From assembly GCA_030591105.1 (NCBI GenBank), contig JAUVBS010000011.1, forward strand, positions 1 to 14,667: a stretch of DNA of 14,667 nucleotides, in the 5' to 3' direction. Under the pieces are notes generated by a model that worked only from the letters and a program-made list of their open reading frames with translations, was not told the DNA's origin and ran no database searches. Positions 13,633 through 14,667 of this stretch are shown here, one piece after another. A program made the translations under genes and the position numbers. Positions within the stretch are counted from its first letter, which is position 1. Each line of letters begins with the position of its first letter. This DNA comes from a bacterium. Its GTDB lineage: Bacteria > Krumholzibacteriota > Krumholzibacteriia > LZORAL124-64-63.

Positions 13633-14667
13633 ATGGCTCGTGACACTCATAAACAGACCGCTGCGTCGGCAGGTAGCCCGTATCCCCTAGGGGCCACGGC
13701 TACGCCGGACGGCGTCGGCTTCGCTGTCTTCTCGCGCCACGCCACCGAGGTAACGCTGCTACTCTATGACCGGCCCGATGCCGAGCAACCGGTCCAGCAG
13801 ATCCGCCTCGATCGAGACGGTAATCGGACCGGCGACTACTGGCACGTGCGGCTGCGCGGCATCGGGCCAGGACAGGTTTACGCCTATCGAGTTGCCGGGC
13901 CACGCGACAGCAAAGCAGGCCACCGCTTCGATCCGCAGAAGGTTTTACTAGACCCCTACGCACGCGCGGTGGTCGGCCTCGACCGTTACCAACGCGAGGC
14001 CGCGCAACGGCCGGGCGACAACGGGCCGGTCGCTCTACGGGGCGTCGTCACCGGTGGCGACGATTTCGATTGGGAGGGTGATCGTCCGCTACCGCCGAGC
14101 GCCGGCCGCGAGCTGATCTACGAGCTGCACGTAAGCGGTTTCACGGCCGCGCCAGACTCACAGGTAACACCGCAACTGCGGGGAACCTACGCCGGGTTGA
14201 TCGAGAAGATCCCCTATTTGCAGGAACTCGGTATCACCGCCGTCGAGCTGCTCCCGGTGCAGTGCTTCGACCCACAGGACGCCCCCCGCGGTCGCGAGAA
14301 TTACTGGGGTTACAGCCCCGTCTCGTTCTTCGCACCGCACCCCGCGTACGCCGCCGACGCGAGTGCTCTCGGTCCACTGAACGAATTCCGCAAGCTGGTC
14401 AAGGCGCTGCACCGCGCGGATATCCGTATCATCCTCGACGTCGTTTACAACCACACTGCCGAAGGTGGCGACGACGGTCCGGTACTGAGCTGGCGCGGTT
14501 TCGACAGTGCCGTCTATTACCACCTCGATGCCCAGGGGCGCGACCGCAATTTCAGCGGGTGTGGTAACGCGCTCGACGCTAGCGACCCGGTGGCCGCGCG
14601 CCTGATCCTCGACTCGGTGCGATACTGGGTGCGCGAGATGCACGTCGACGGGTTCCGCTTCGACCTG
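13633..14667 (+). CDS. glgX: Glycogen debranching enzyme GlgX, isoamylase-type GH13 (3' end beyond window)
   Basis: The first 345 codons of a glycogen debranching enzyme, which hydrolyses alpha-1,6 branch links of phosphorylase-trimmed glycogen in the cytoplasm. A CBM48-like N-terminal domain covers about residues 16-110 (PLGATATPDGVGFAVFSRHA, VYAYRV, VLLDPYAR). The GH13 barrel begins near 160 with ELIYELHVSGFT, LQELGITAVELLPV (196-209) and ENYWGYSPVSFFAPHPAYA (222-240). Conserved region I is DVVYNHTAEG (269-278). GCGNALD (309-315) and YWVREMHVDGFRFDL (331-345) follow; region II with the catalytic nucleophile Asp344 is the last thing before the window ends. Full GlgX proteins are about 650-720 residues, so about half is present. 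The start ATG 13633 lacks a clear ribosome binding site; an in-frame GTG at 13624 is an alternative. An archaeal-type TreX or generic isoamylase cannot be excluded, but the motif set fits GlgX best. It is divergent from the PilZ gene. Confidence 0.88.
   Translation, partial: MARDTHKQTAASAGSPYPLGATATPDGVGFAVFSRHATEVTLLLYDRPDAEQPVQQIRLDRDGNRTGDYWHVRLRGIGPGQVYAYRVAGPRDSKAGHRFDPQKVLLDPYARAVVGLDRYQREAAQRPGDNGPVALRGVVTGGDDFDWEGDRPLPPSAGRELIYELHVSGFTAAPDSQVTPQLRGTYAGLIEKIPYLQELGITAVELLPVQCFDPQDAPRGRENYWGYSPVSFFAPHPAYAADASALGPLNEFRKLVKALHRADIRIILDVVYNHTAEGGDDGPVLSWRGFDSAVYYHLDAQGRDRNFSGCGNALDASDPVAARLILDSVRYWVREMHVDGFRFDL

Noticed and set aside
13248..13646. Minus-strand open frame containing a CPICEEML stretch that looks like half a zinc ribbon.
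   Set aside because: It overlaps the PilZ gene in another frame and covers the divergent control region. Only one C..C pair is present and the rest is low-quality Arg-rich sequence.

Overview
The window is GC-rich bacterial DNA holding six protein genes: two run off the ends and four are complete. Nothing in it is an RNA gene, CRISPR array, transposase or integrase. Three features point to a Gram-negative bacterium of the FCB side of the tree (for example Krumholzibacteriota, Eisenbacteria, Zixibacteria or Latescibacteria-like lineages): a PorV/PorQ-type outer-membrane barrel, a C-terminal FlgD-like Ig/T9SS-like sorting domain on a giant secreted protein, and a very long periplasmic TPR protein. 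This placement is inferred from family content; no marker gene is present.

Layout. (1) 1-371, minus: N-terminal third of a MotA/TolQ/ExbB-family proton-channel subunit, cut by the window edge. (2) 372-701: non-coding, with a strong 13-bp hairpin just after the TPR gene, a 12-bp palindrome and a small hairpin beside the ribosome binding site of the channel gene. (3) 702-11844, minus: a tight three-gene operon read from right to left. It encodes a 2257-residue secreted protein built from 18 Ig-like units, a PorV-like outer-membrane protein (11-bp gap), and a 1006-residue TPR protein (ATGA stop/start overlap). (4) 11845-12130: 286-bp leader/intergenic region with inverted repeats and a 20-bp tandem duplication. 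(5) 12131-13432, minus: a PilZ-domain (c-di-GMP receptor) protein with a long N-terminal extension. (6) 13433-13632: divergent control region with a perfect 9-bp GC hairpin. (7) 13633-14667, plus: first half of a GlgX-type glycogen debranching enzyme, cut by the window edge.

How the genes may work together. The operon looks like a cell-surface module. The giant protein has a signal peptide and an FlgD-like C-terminus of the kind that is recognised or anchored at the outer membrane in FCB bacteria. The PorV-like protein belongs to the family that includes the T9SS cargo-shuttle barrel. The TPR protein is a plausible periplasmic scaffold. A TolQ/ExbB-type proton channel lies just downstream and a PilZ c-di-GMP receptor just upstream. 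Taken together this could be an energised, c-di-GMP-responsive surface-adhesin system, analogous in parts list to gliding or adhesion machines. That link is inference from gene order only.

The most distinctive thing in the window is the internal architecture of the giant protein. It has 18 units of about 110 residues. Seven carry a roughly 17-19-residue insertion with a PGE...GK.G.P signature, spaced exactly one, two or three units apart. The C-terminal half is a three-fold A-B-C super-repeat.
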